Both the position numbers and the translations under genes were made by a program. Under the pieces are notes generated by a model. It was given only the letters and a program-made list of their open reading frames with translations. It ran no database searches and had not been told where the DNA came from. Of a stretch of DNA of 64,000 nucleotides, positions 10,555-22,866 are shown one piece after another. Source of the DNA: Balaenoptera acutorostrata (lineage: Eukaryota > Chordata > Mammalia > Artiodactyla > Balaenopteridae); NCBI RefSeq assembly GCF_949987535.1, contig NW_026646045.1, positions 1 through 64,000 of the forward strand. The letters run 5' to 3'. Each line of letters starts with the position of its first letter. The first letter of the stretch is position 1.

Positions 10555-12313
10555 AGTCAAGGAGGTGTAAAGTGGCATAAACACAGCCGTGAAAAGCAGC
10601 TAAACCCAATTATAAAAATAAATTACTTTTCAAAACCCGTGAAACAAAGACAGTGAAAGAGAGAGAAATTCTTCCAAAATTCGTTCAGGGGCTGTGATGC
10701 AACCTGGATTGACCATATCTAGACCCACTGCTGATTGAGACATAAGGGTGGACACTCTTGGGGCTGAGAGGTTCGGTGAGGTTGGGTGAGCCAACGCAGA
10801 CCCTTTCAAGTAATACTGCATGGTACCCATCCCATGGGTCCCAAATCTCCAGGTTCAAGGGCATCTTCCTACATCGAAAACAGGCATGAGAAACCCAGAA
10901 GATGGTACACCGTGTGATCGGGAAAGGTTAATAAAACGCACCTCATTTCTCATCTCCTTTGCTCGGGTTCGCCATTCCAGCCGATTTACTAGCCATCTCC
11001 CTCCTTGGAGAATCAGCACCTTTAACCTCCTGTTCCGTACAGGGTGCAATTTGTCCTGAGGATGAACGGGAAGAGGGGGAACCAATGAGAGACTAGCTCT
11101 AGGTGTTGGGACAGGCACAGGTCACTCTATTTTCCCATCAGGAAGAAGAATTAAGCACAAGCTCAGCCTGCCCCCCAGAACCAGAAGAGGGCCTGAAGCA
11201 ATCCTGCGCTTTTGCGGCCAGCTCCCAAAAAAGCGACTGGAAAAATGGAGCTCAGGGGCACTGCAATTCACAAACCTGCAGAGTTTTAAATGATACCTCT
11301 CGTCCACAAATATATTAAGGGAAGGCAACGAAGAGGCTTTGAAAGCAAGGCAGAATTGCAGGAAACAGATTTCAGGAGGTAGATTCGAATCGCCTTGAAA
11401 GCACATGAAAAGCGGCAAAACGTGGACAATGATGCCCTTGGCCAAAAAGGGCGTATGCGTTTTTTCCTGAATATATTCAGGAAAAAACGCATACGCCCTT
11501 TTTGGCCAACCAAGCAACCTGGAAAGTCCAATCAGCGCTCCAAAGAAGTCTCGCTTCCCAGCGGGCAAAAGGGCCATGCGGAAAAAAGTGTCCAAAGCAG
11601 AAATGCAGGACCGGCCATGGAGAAATGGGAGCCTTGCTACGCTGATGGGTGGGATGTAAATTGCCAACAGCCACTCTGGAGAAGTGTACGGTGTGTTCTG
11701 AAACATCTAAAAAACACAGCTTGGAGAGCATAGGGCACTTCCACTCATGGGCGTATAAATTGGGAAAACTAAAAATCAGCAAGACACAGGCACCCCAAAG
11801 TTTAGGGCTGCTCTGTTGACAAGAACCCCCACTTCATTACACCTTAAATATCCTAGGAAAGAGAAAAATGGATAAAGAAGTTGGGGTCCTCATGTACAAT
11901 GGAATATCACTCAGCCATGAAATCAACGTCATAAGGCTAGTAGCAGCACGATGAGTGGATTTAGGTACGACGATTTTAAGTGAAATAAGTCACACAGAAA
12001 AAGACACTTATCCTAAGATATCACTTAGAGAGGGAATGTAAAAACCGCTACACTTGAACTGAATTGCAAAACAGAACAGAGTCACACGTTTAGGAAACAC
12101 ACTATGGCTGCTGAATGGGAAAGGTGAGGTGGGGTGATGCATAAAACAAGGGTTTCAAATTAGCTCCGATACCGTTCCATAAACCCAATATGTAAGAGAC
12201 AAGACCTATTCCTTTTTCAGTGAACTGGACTCAACACCCCCTATTCACCGCACAAGAATATATCTGACTAGTAAGAATCCTCAAACCTATGTATTGATAT
12301 CTCTCTGTAAGTG
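10555..12313 (+). repeat. Satellite unit 7 (family A)
   Basis: 1759 bp. Carries the family A markers of unit 1, including GGTTAATAAAACG and GCGACTGG. It differs by CCCAATTATAAA near the start, CTACGCTGATG for CTACACTGATG, and CACTCTGGAG, which restores the QPLW codon order. Palindrome 11438-11509 is perfect. Confidence 0.96.
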
Positions 12314-14072
12314 AGTCAAGGGGGTGTAAAGCGGCATAAACACAGCCGTGAAAAGCAGCTAAACCCCATTATAAAAATAAATTACTTTTCAAAACCCGTG
12401 AAACAAAGACAGTGAAAGAGAGAGAAATTCTTCCAAAATTCGTTCAGGGGCTGTGATGCAACCTGGATTGACCATATCTAGACCCACAGCTGATTGAGAC
12501 ATAAGGGTGGACACTCTTGGGGCTGAGAGGTTTCGTGAGGTTGGGTGAGCCAACGCAGACCCTTTCAAGTAATACTGCATGCTACCCATCCCATGGGTCC
12601 CAAATCTCCAGGTTCAAGGGCATCTTCCTACATCGAAAACAGGCATGAGAAACCCAGAAGATGGTACACCGTGTGATCGGGAAAGGTTTCTAAAACGCAC
12701 CTCATTTCTCATCTCCTTTGCTCGGGTTTGCCCTTCCAGCCGATTTACTAGCCATCTCCCTCCTTGGAGAATCAGCACCTTTAACCTCCTGTTCCGTACA
12801 GGTTGCAATTTGTCCTGAGGATGAACGGGAAGCGGGGGAACCAATGAGAGACTAGCTCTAGGTGTTGGGACAGGCACAGGTCACTCTATTTTCCCATCAG
12901 GAAGAAGAATTAAGCACAAGCTCAGCCTGCCCCCCAGAACCAGAAGAGGGCCTGAAGCAATCCTGCGCTTTTGCGGCCAGCTCCCAAAAAAGCAAGTTGA
13001 AAAATTGAGCTCAGGGGCTCTGCAATTCACAAACCTGCAGAGTTTTAAATGATACCTCTCTTCCACAAATATATTAAGGGAAGGCAACGAAGAGGCTTTG
13101 AAAGCAAGGCAGAATTGCAGGAAACAGATTTCAGGAGGTAGATTCGAATCGCCTTGAAAGCACATGAAAAGCGGCAAAACGTGGACAATGATGCCCTTGG
13201 CCAAAAAGGGCGTATGCGTTTTTTCCTGAATATATTCAGGAAAAAACGCATACGCCCTTTTTGGCCAACCAAGCAACCTGGAAAGTCCAATCAGCGCTCC
13301 AAAGAAGTCTCGCTTCCCAGCGGGCAAAAGGGCCATGCGGAAAAAAGTGTCCAAAGCAGAAATGCAGGACCGGCCATGGAGAAATGGGAGCCTTGCTACG
13401 CTGATGGGTGGGATGTAAATTGCCAACAGCCACTCTGGAGAAGTGTACGGTGTGTTCTGAAACATCTAAAAAACACAGCTTGGAGAGCATAGGGCACTTC
13501 CACTCATGGGCGTATAAATTGGGAAAACTAAAAATCAGCAAGACACAGGCACCCCAAAGTTTAGGGCTGCTCTGTTGACAAGAACCCCCACTTCATTACA
13601 CCTTAAATATCCTAGGAAAGAGAAAAATGGATAAAGAAGTTGGGGTCCTCATGTACAATGGAATATCACTCAGCCATGAAATCAACGTCATAAGGCTAGT
13701 AGCAGCACGATGAGTGGATTTAGGTACGACGATTTTAAGTGAAATAAGTCACACAGAAAAAGACACTTATCCTAAGATATCACTTAGAGAGGGAATGTAA
13801 AAACCGCTACACTTGAACTGAATTGCAAAACAGAACAGAGTCACACGTTTAGGAAACACACTATGGCTGCTGAATGGGAAAGGTGAGGTGGGGTGATGCA
13901 TAAAACAAGGGTTTCAAATTAGCTCCGATACCGTTCCATAAACCCAATATGTAAGAGACAAGACCTATTCCTTTTTCAGTGAACTGGACTCAACACCCCC
14001 TATTCACCGCACAAGAATATATCTGACTAGTAAGAATCCTCAAACCTATGTATTGATATCTCTCTGTAAGTG
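12314..14072 (+). repeat. Satellite unit 8 (mosaic: family B left, family A right)
   Basis: 1759 bp. Left part has B markers GCATGCTACCC and GAAGCGGGGG. The right part has A markers AAAGTCCAATC, CAAAGCAGAAATG, GTGTTCTG and GATTTTAAG. The middle has private GCAAGTTGAAAAATTGAG and CTCTTCCAC. Palindrome 13197-13268 is perfect. Confidence 0.95.
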
Positions 14073-15831
14073 AGTCAAGGGGGTGTAAAGCGGCATAAAC
14101 ACAGCCGTGAAAAGCAGCTAAACCCCATTATAAAAATAAATTACTTTTCAAAACCCGTGAAACAAAGACAGTGAAAGAGAGAGAAATTCTTCCAAAATTC
14201 GTTCAGGGGCTGTGATGCAACCTGGATTGACCATATCTAGACCCACAGCTGATTGAGACATAAGGGTGGACACTCTTGGGGCTGAGAGGTTTCGTGAGGT
14301 TGGGTGAGCCAACGCAGACCCTTTCAAGTAATACTGCATGCTACCCATCCCATGGGTCCCAAATCTCCAGGTTCAAGGGCATCTTCCTACATCGAAAACA
14401 GGCATGAGAAACCCAGAAGATGGTACACCGTGTGATCGGGAAAGGTTTCTAAAACGCACCTCATTTCTCATCTCCTTTGCTCGGGTTTGCCCTTCCAGCC
14501 GATTTACTAGCCATCTCCCTCCTTGGAGAATCAGCACCTTTAACCTCCTGTTCCGTACAGGTTGCAATTTGTCCTGAGGATGAACGGGAAGCGGGGGAAC
14601 CAATGAGAGACTAGCTCTAGGTGTTGGGACAGGCACAGGTCACTCTATTTTCCCATCAGGAAGAAGAATTAAGCACAAGCTCAGCCTGCCCCCCAGAACC
14701 AGAAGAGGGCCTGAAGCAATCCTGCGCTTTTGCGGCCAGCTCCCAAAAAAGCGAGTTGAAAAATGGAGCTCAGGGGCACTGCAATTCACAAACCTGCAGA
14801 GTTTTAACTGATACCTCTCGTCCACAAATATATTAAGGGAAGGCAACGAAGAGGCTTTGAAAGCAAGGCAGAATTGCAGGAAACAGATTTCAGGAGGTAG
14901 ATTCGAATCGCCTTGAAAGCACATGAAAAGCGGCAAAACGTGGACAATGATGCCCTTGGCCAAAAAGGGCGTATGCGTTTCTTCCTGAATATATTCAGGA
15001 AAAAACGCATACGCCCTTTTTGGCCAACCAAGCAACCTGGAAAGGCCAATCATTGCTCCAAAGAAGTCTCGCTTCCCAGCGGGCAAAAGGGCCATGCGGA
15101 AAAAAGTGTCCAAACCAGAACTGCACGACCGGCCATGGAGAAATGGGAGCCTTGCTTCACTGATGGGCGGGATGTAAATTGCCAACAGCCACTAGGGAGA
15201 AGTGTACGGTGTGTCCTGAAACATCTAAAAAATACAGCTTGGAGAGCATAGGGCACTTCCACTCATGGGCGTATAAATTGGGAAAACTAAAAATCAGCAA
15301 GACACAGGCACCCCAAAGTTTAGGGCTGCTCTGTTGACAAGAACCCCCACTTCATTACACCTTAAATATCCTAGGAAAGAGAAAAATGGATAAAGAAGTT
15401 GGGGTCCTCATGTACAATGGAATATCACTCAGCCATGAAATCAACGTCATAAGGCTAGTAGCAGCACGATGAGTGGATTTAGGTACGACGATTCTAAGTG
15501 AAATAAGTCACACAGAAAAAGACACTTATCCTAAGATATCACTTATAGAGGGAACGTAAAAACCGCTACACTTGAACTGAATTGCAAAACAGAACAGAGT
15601 CACACGTTTAGGAAACACACTATGGCTGCTGAATGGGAAAGGTGAGGTGGGGTGATGCATAAAACAAGGGTTTCAAATTAGCTCCGATACCGTTCCATAA
15701 ACCCAATATGTAAGAGACAAGACCTATTCCTTTTTCAGTGAACTGGACTCAACACCCCTTATTCACCGCACAAGAATATATCTGACTAGTAAGAATCTTC
15801 AAACCTATGTATTGATAGCTCTCTGTAAGTG
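14073..15831 (+). repeat. Satellite unit 9 (family B)
   Basis: 1759 bp. B markers on the left; on the right TTTTAACTGATACC, CAATCATTGCTCC and CCACTAGGG, which are shared with family C. The end has CCCCTTATTC and TTGATAGCTC. It opens copy 1 of the nine-unit repeat. Confidence 0.96.
14956..15027. repeat. Palindrome with C in the T-run (unit 9)
   Basis: C at 14981 interrupts the T-run of the left arm. The same change occurs at 32570 in unit 19 and nowhere else in the window, marking units 9 and 19 as copies. Confidence 0.9.
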
Positions 15832-17590
15832 AGTCAAGGGGGTGTAAAGCGGCATAAACACAGCCGTGAAAAGCAGCTAAACCCCATTATAAAAATAAAT
15901 TACTTTTCAAAACCCGTGAAACAAAGACAGTGAAAGAGAGAGAAATTCTTCCAAAATTCGTTCAGGGGCTGTGATGCAACCTGGATTGACCATATCTAGA
16001 CCCACAGCTTATTGAGACATAAGGGTGGACACTCTTGGGGCTGAGAGGTTCGGTGAGGCTGGGTGAGCCAACGCAGACCCTTTCAAGTAATACTGCATGG
16101 TACCCATCCCATGGGTCCCAAATCTCCAGGTTCAAGGGCATCTTCCTACGTCGAAAACAGGCATGAGAAACCCAGAAGATGGTACACCGTGTGATCGGGA
16201 AAGGTTTCTAAAACGCACCTCATTTCTCATCTCCTTGGCTCGGGTTTGCCCTTCCAGCCGATTTACTAGCCATCTCCCTCCTTGGAGAATCAGCACCTTT
16301 AACCTCCTGTTCCGTACAGGTTGCAATTTGTCCTGAGGATGAACGGGAAGCGGGGGAACCAATGAGAGACTAGCTCTAGGTGTTGGGACAGGAACAGGTC
16401 ACTCTATTTTCCCATCAGGAAGAAGAATTAAGCACAAGCTCAGCCTGCCCCCCAGAACCAGAAGAGGGCCTGAAGCAATCCTGCGCTTTTGCGGCCAGCT
16501 CCCAAAAAAGCGAGTTGAAAAATGGAGCTCAGGGGCACTGCAATTCACAAACCTGCAGAGTTTTAACTGATACCTCTCGTCCACAAATATATTAAGGGAA
16601 GGCAACGAAGAGGCTTTGAAAGCAAGGCAGAATTGCAGGAAACAGATTTCAGGAGGTAGATTCGAATCGCCTTGAAAGCACATGAAAAGCGGCAAAACGT
16701 GGACAATGATGCCCTTGGCCAAAAAGGGCGTATGCGTTTTTTCCTGAATATATTCAGGAAAAAACGCATACGCCCTTTTTGGCCAACCAAGCAACCTGGA
16801 AAGGCCAATCATTGCTCCAAAGAAGTCTCGCTTCCCAGCGGGCAAAAGGGCCATGCGGAAAAAAGTGTCCAAACCAGAACTGCACGACCGGCCATGGAGA
16901 AATGGGAGCGTTGCTTCACTGATGGGCGGGATGTAAATTGCCAACAGCCACTAGGGAGAAGTGTACGGTGTGTCCTGAAACATCTAAAAAATACAGCTTG
17001 GAGAGCATAGGGCACTTCCACTCATGGGCGTATAAATTGGGAAAACTAAAAATCAGCAAGACACAGGCACCCCAAAGTTTAGGGCTGCTCTGTTGACAAG
17101 AACCCCCACTTCATTACACCTTAAATATCCTAGGAAAGAGAAAAATGGATAAAGAAGTTGGGGTCCTCATGTACAATGGAATATCACTCAGCCATGAAAT
17201 CAACGTCATAAGGCTAGTAGCAGCACGATGAGTGGATTTAGGTACGACGATTCTAAGTGAAATAAGTCACACAGAAAAAGACACTTATCCTAAGATATCA
17301 CTTATAGAGGGAACGTAAAAACCGCTACACTTGAACTGAATTGCAAAACAGAACAGAGTCACACGTTTAGGAAACACACTATGGCTGCTGAATGGGAAAG
17401 GTGAGGTGGGGTGATGCATAAAACAAGGGTTTCAAATTAGCTCCGATACCGTTCCATAAACCCAATATGTAAGAGACAAGACCTATTCCTTTTTCAGTGA
17501 ACTGGACTCAACACCCCTTATTCACCGCACAAGAATATATCTGACTAGTAAGAATCTTCAAACCTATGTATTGATAGCTCTCTGTAAGTG
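15832..17590 (+). repeat. Satellite unit 10 (family C)
   Basis: 1759 bp. C markers: CAGCTTATTGAG, CCTACGTCG, TTGGCTCGGGTTTGCCC, CAATCATTGC. GAGGCTGGG is shared only with unit 20. Private GGAACAGGTC (about 16391) and GGGAGCGTTGC (about 16905). Palindrome 16715-16786 is perfect. Confidence 0.96.
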
Positions 17591-19349
17591 AGTCAAGGGG
17601 GTGTAAAGCGGCATAAACACAGCCGTGAAAAGCAGCTAAACCCCATTATAAAAATAAATTACTTTTCAAAACCCGTGAAACAAAGACAGTGAAAGAGAGA
17701 GAAATTCTTCCAAAATTCGTTCAGGGGCTGTGATGCAACCTGGATTGACCATATCTAGACCCACAGCTTATTGAGACATAAGGGTGGACACTCTTGGGGC
17801 TGAGAGGTTCGGTGAGGTTGGGTGAGCCAACGCAGACCCTTTCAAGTAATACTGCATGGTACCCATCCCATGGGTCCCAAATCTCCAGGTTCAAGGGCAT
17901 CTTCCTACGTCGAAAACAGGCATGAGAAACCCAGAAGATGGTACACCGTGTGATCGGGAAAGGTTTCTAAAACGCACCTCATTTCTCATCTCCTTGGCTC
18001 GGGTTCGCCATTCCAGCCGATTTACTAGCCATCTCCCTCCTTGGAGAATCAGCACCTTTAACCTCCTGTTCCGTACAGGTTGCAATTTGTCCTGAGGATG
18101 AACGGGAAGAGGGGGAACCAATGAGAGACTAGCTCTAGGTGTTGGGACAGGCACAGGTCACTCTATTTTCCCATCAGGAAGAAGAATTAAGCACAAGCTC
18201 AGCCTGCCCCCCAGAACCAGAAGAGGGCCTGAAGCAATCCTGCGCTTTTGCGGCCAGCTCCCAAAAAAGCGAGTTGAAAAATGGAGCTCAGGGGCACTGC
18301 AATTCACAAACCTGCAGAGTTTTAAATGATACCTTTCGTCCACAGATATATTAAGGGAAGGCAACGAAAAGGCTTTGAAAGCAAGGCAGAATTGCAGGAA
18401 ACAGATTTCAGGAGGTAGATTCGAATCTCCTTGAAAGCACATGAAAAGCGGCAAAACGTGGACAATGATGCCCTTGGCCAAAAAGGGCGTATGCGTTTTT
18501 TCCTGAATATATTCAGGAAAAAACGCATACGCCCTTTTTGGCCAACCAAGCAACCTGGAAAGGCCAATCAGCGCTGCAAAGAAGTCTCGCTTCCCAGCGG
18601 GCAAAAGGGCCATGCGGAAAAAAGTGTCCAAACCAGAACTGCACGACCGGCCATGGAGAAACGGGAGCCTTGCTTCGCTGATGGGCGGGATGTAAATTGC
18701 CAACAGCCACTCGGGAGAAGTGTACGGTGTGTCCTGAAACATCTAAAAAACACAGCTTGGAGAGCATAGGGCACTTCCACTCATGGGCGTATAAATTGGG
18801 AAAACTAAAAATCAGCAAGACACAGGCACCCCAAAGTTTAGGGCTGCTCTGTTGACAAGAACCCCCACTTCATTACACCTTAAATATCCTAGGAAAGAGA
18901 AAAATGGATAAAGAAGTTGGGGTCCTCATGTACAATGGAATATCACTCAGCCATGAAATCAACGTCATAAGGCTAGTAGCAGCACGATGAGTGGATTTAG
19001 GTACGACGATTCTAAGTGAAATAAGTCACACAGAAAAAGACACTTATCCTAAGATATCACTTATAGAGGGAACGTAAAAACCGCTACACTTGAACTGAAT
19101 TGCAAAACAGAACAGAGTCACACGTTTAGGAAACACACTATGGCTGCTGAATGGGAAAGGTGAGGTGGGGTGATGCATAAAACAAGGGTTTCAAATTAGC
19201 TCCGATACCGTTCCATAAACCCAATATGTAAGAGACAAGACCTATTCCTTTTTCAGTGAACTGGACTCAACACCCCCTATTCACCGCACAAGAATATATC
19301 TGACTAGTAAGAATCTTCAAACCTATGTATTGATATCTCTCTGTAAGTG
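17591..19349 (+). repeat. Satellite unit 11 (family D)
   Basis: 1759 bp. D markers: TACCTTTCGTCCACAGAT (about 18331), CGAAAAGGC, GAATCTCC instead of GAATCGCC, CAGCGCTGC and GAAACGGGAGCC. Palindrome 18474-18545 is perfect. Confidence 0.96.
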
Positions 19350-21107
19350 AGTCAAGGGCGTGTAAAGCGGCATAAACACAGCCGTGAAAAGCAGCTAAAC
19401 CCCATTATAAAAATAAATTACTTTTCAAAACCCGTGAAACAAAGGCAGTGAAAGAGAGAGAAATTCTTACAAAATTCGTTCAGGGGCTGTGATGCAACCT
19501 GGATTGACCATATCTAGACCCACAGCTGATTGAGACATAAGGGTGGACACTCTTGGGGCAGAGAGGTTCGGTGAGGTTGGGTGAGCCAACGCAGACCCTT
19601 TCAAGTAATACTGCATGGTACCCATCCCATGGGTCCCAAATCTCCAGGTTCAAGGGCATCTTCCTACGTCGAAAACAGGCATGAGAAACCCAGAAGATGG
19701 TACACCGTGTGATCGGGAAAGGTTTCTAAAACGCACCTCATTTCTCATCTCCTTGGCTCGGGTTCGCCATTCCAGCCGATTTACTAGCCATCTCCCTCCT
19801 TGGAGAATCAGCACCTTTAACCTCCTGTTCCGTACAGGTTGCAATTTGTCCTGAGGATGAACGGGAAGAGGGGGAACCAATGAGAGACTAGCTCTAGGTG
19901 TTGGGACAGGCACAGGTCACTCTATTTTCCCATCAGGAAGAAGAATTAAGCACAAGCTCAGCCTGGCCCCAGAACCAGAAGAGGGCCTGAAGCAATCCTG
20001 CGCTTTTGCGGCCAGCTCCCAAAAAAGCGAGTTGAAAAATGGAGCTCAGGGGCACTGCAATTCACAAACCTGCAGAGTTTTAAATGATACCTCTCGTCCA
20101 CAAATATATTAAGGGAAGGCAACGAAGAGGCTTTGAAAGCAAGGCAGAATTGCAGGAAACAGATTTCAGGAGGTAGATTCGAATCGCCTTGAAAGCACAT
20201 GAAAAGCGGCAAAACGTGGACAATGATGCCCTTGGCCAAAAAGGGCGTATGCGTTTTTTCCTGAATATATTCAGGAAAAAACGCATACGCCCTTTTTGGC
20301 CAACCAAGCAACCTGGAAAGGCAAATCAGCGCTCCAAAGAAGTCTCGCTTCCCAGCGGGCAAAAGGGCCATGCGGAAAAAAGTGTCCAAACCAGAAATGC
20401 AGGACCGGCCATGGAGAAATGGGAGCCTTGCTACGTTGATGGGTGGGATGTAAATTGCCAACAGCTACTTTGGAGAAGTGTACGGTGTGTCCTGAAACAT
20501 CTAAAAAACACAGCTTGGAGAGCATAGGGCACTTCCACTCATGGGCGTATAAATTGGGAAAACTAAAAATCAGCAAGACACAGGCAGCCCAAAGTTTAGG
20601 GCTGCTCTGTTGACAAGAACCCCCACTTCATTACACCTTAAATATCCTAGGAAAGAGAAAAATGGATAAAGAAGTTGTGGTCCTCATGTACAATGGAATA
20701 TCACTCAGCCATGAAATCAACGTCATAAGGCTAGTAGCAGCACGATGAGTGGACTTAGGTACGACGATTCTAAGTGAAATAAGTCACACAGAAAAAGACA
20801 CTTATCATAAGATATCACTTCTAGAGGGAATGTAAAAACCGCTACACTTGAACTGAATTGCAAAACAGAACAGAGTCACACGTTTAGAAAACACACTATG
20901 GCTGCTGAACGGGAAAGGTGAGGTGGGGTGATGCATAAAACAAGGGTTTCAAATTAGCTCCGATACCGTTCCATAAACCCAATATGTAAGAGACAAGACC
21001 TATTCCTTTTTCAGTGAACTGGACTCAACACCCCCTATTCACCGCACAAGAATATATCTGACTAGGAAGAATCTTCAAACCTATGTATTGATATCTCTCT
21101 GTAAGTG
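19350..21107 (+). repeat. Satellite unit 12 (family E)
   Basis: 1758 bp. E markers: AAGGGCGTG, AAAGGCAGTG, GGGGCAGAG, AAGGCAAATC, CTACGTTGATG, CAGCTACTTTGG, GGCAGCCC, GTGGACTTAGG, CTTCTAGAGG and ACTAGGAAG. GCCTGGCCCC at 19961, one base shorter, is shared only with unit 22. Palindrome 20232-20303. Confidence 0.96.
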
Positions 21108-22866
21108 AGTCAAGGGTGTGTAAAGCGGCATAAACACAGCCGTGAAAAGCAGCTAAACCCCATTATAAAAATAAATTTCTTTTCAAAACCCGTGAAACAA
21201 AGACAGTGAAAGAGAGAGAAATACTTCCAAAATTCGTTCAGGGGCTGTGATGCAACCTGGATTGACCATATCTAGACCCACAGCTGATTGAGACATAAGG
21301 GTGGACATTCTTGGGGCTGAGAGGTTCGGTGAGGTTGGGTGAGCCAACGCAGACCCTTTCAAGTAATACTGCATGGTACCCATCCCATGGGTCCCAAATC
21401 TCCAGGTTCAAGGGCATCTTCCTACATCGAAAACAGGCATGAGAAACCCAGAAGATGGTACACCGTGTGATCGGGAAAGGTTTCTAAAACGCACCTCATT
21501 TCTCATCTCCTTGGCTCGGGTTCGCCATTCCAGCCGATTTACTAGCCATCTCCCTCCTTGGAGAATCAGCACCTTTAACCTCCTGTTCCGTACAGGTTGC
21601 AATTTGTCCTGAGGATGAACGGGAAGAGGGGAAAACAATGAGAGACTAGCTCTAGGTGTTGGGACAGGCAGAGGTCACTCTATTTTCCCATCAGGAAGAA
21701 GAATTAAGCACAAGCTCAGCCTGCCCCCCAGAACCAGAAGAGGGCCTGAAGCAATCCTGCGCTTTTGCGGCCAGCTCCCAAAAAAGCGAGTTGAAAAATG
21801 GAGCTCAGGGGCACTGCAATTCACAAACCTGCAGAGTTTTAAATGATACCTTTCGTCCACAGATATATTAAGGGAAGGCAACGAAAAGGCTTTGAAAGCA
21901 AGGCAGAATTGCAGGAAACAGATTTCAGGAGGTAGATTCGAATCGCCTTGAAAGCACATGAAAAGCGGCAAAACGTGGACAATGATGCCCTTGGCCAAAA
22001 AGGGCGTATGCGTTTTTTCCTGAATATATTCAGGAAAAAACGCATACGCCCTTTTTGGCCAACCAAGCAACCTGGAAAGGCCAATCAGCGCTGCAAAGAA
22101 GTCTCGCTTCCCAGCGGGCAAAAGGGCCATGCGGAAAAAAGTGTCCAAACCAGAACTGCACGACCGGCCATGGAGAAATGGGAGCCTTGCTTCACTGATG
22201 GGCGGGATGTAAATTGCCAACAGCCACTAGGGAGAAGTGTACGGTGTGTCCTGAAACATCTAAAAAATACAGCTTGGAGAGCATAGGGCACTTCCACTCA
22301 TGGGCGTATAAATTGGGAAAACTAAAAATCAGCAAGACACAGGCACCCCAAAGTTTAGGGCTGCTCTGTTGACAAGAACCCCCACTTCATTACACCTTAA
22401 ATATCCTAGGAAAGAGAAAAATGGATAAAGAAGTTGGGGTCCTCATGTACAATGGAATATCACTCAGCCATGAAATCAACGTCATAAGGCTAGTAGCAGC
22501 ACGATGAGTGGATTTAGGTACGACGATTCTAAGTGAAATAAGTCACACAGAAAAAGACACTTATCCTAAGATATCACTTATAGAGGGAACGTAAAAACCG
22601 CTACACTTGAACTGAATTGCAAAACAGAACAGAGTCACACGTTTAGGAAACACACTATGGCTGCTGAATGGGAAAGGTGAGGTGGGGTGATGCATAAAAC
22701 AACGGTTTCAAATTAGCTCCGATACCGTTCCATAAACCCAATATGTAAGAGACAAGACCTATTCCTTTTTCAGTGAACTGGACTCAACACCCCTTATTCA
22801 CCGCACAAGAATATATCTGACTAGTAAGAATCTTCAAACCTATGTATTGATAGCTCTCTGTAAGTG
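21108..22866 (+). repeat. Satellite unit 13 (family F)
   Basis: 1759 bp. F markers: AAGGGTGTG, AAATTTCTTTTC, GAAATACTTCC, GACATTCTTGG and GGCAGAGGTC. Private GGGGAAAACAATG (about 21629). The right part has CAGCGCTGC with CTTCACTGATG, and ends with ACAACGGTTTC. Palindrome 21991-22062. Confidence 0.96.
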
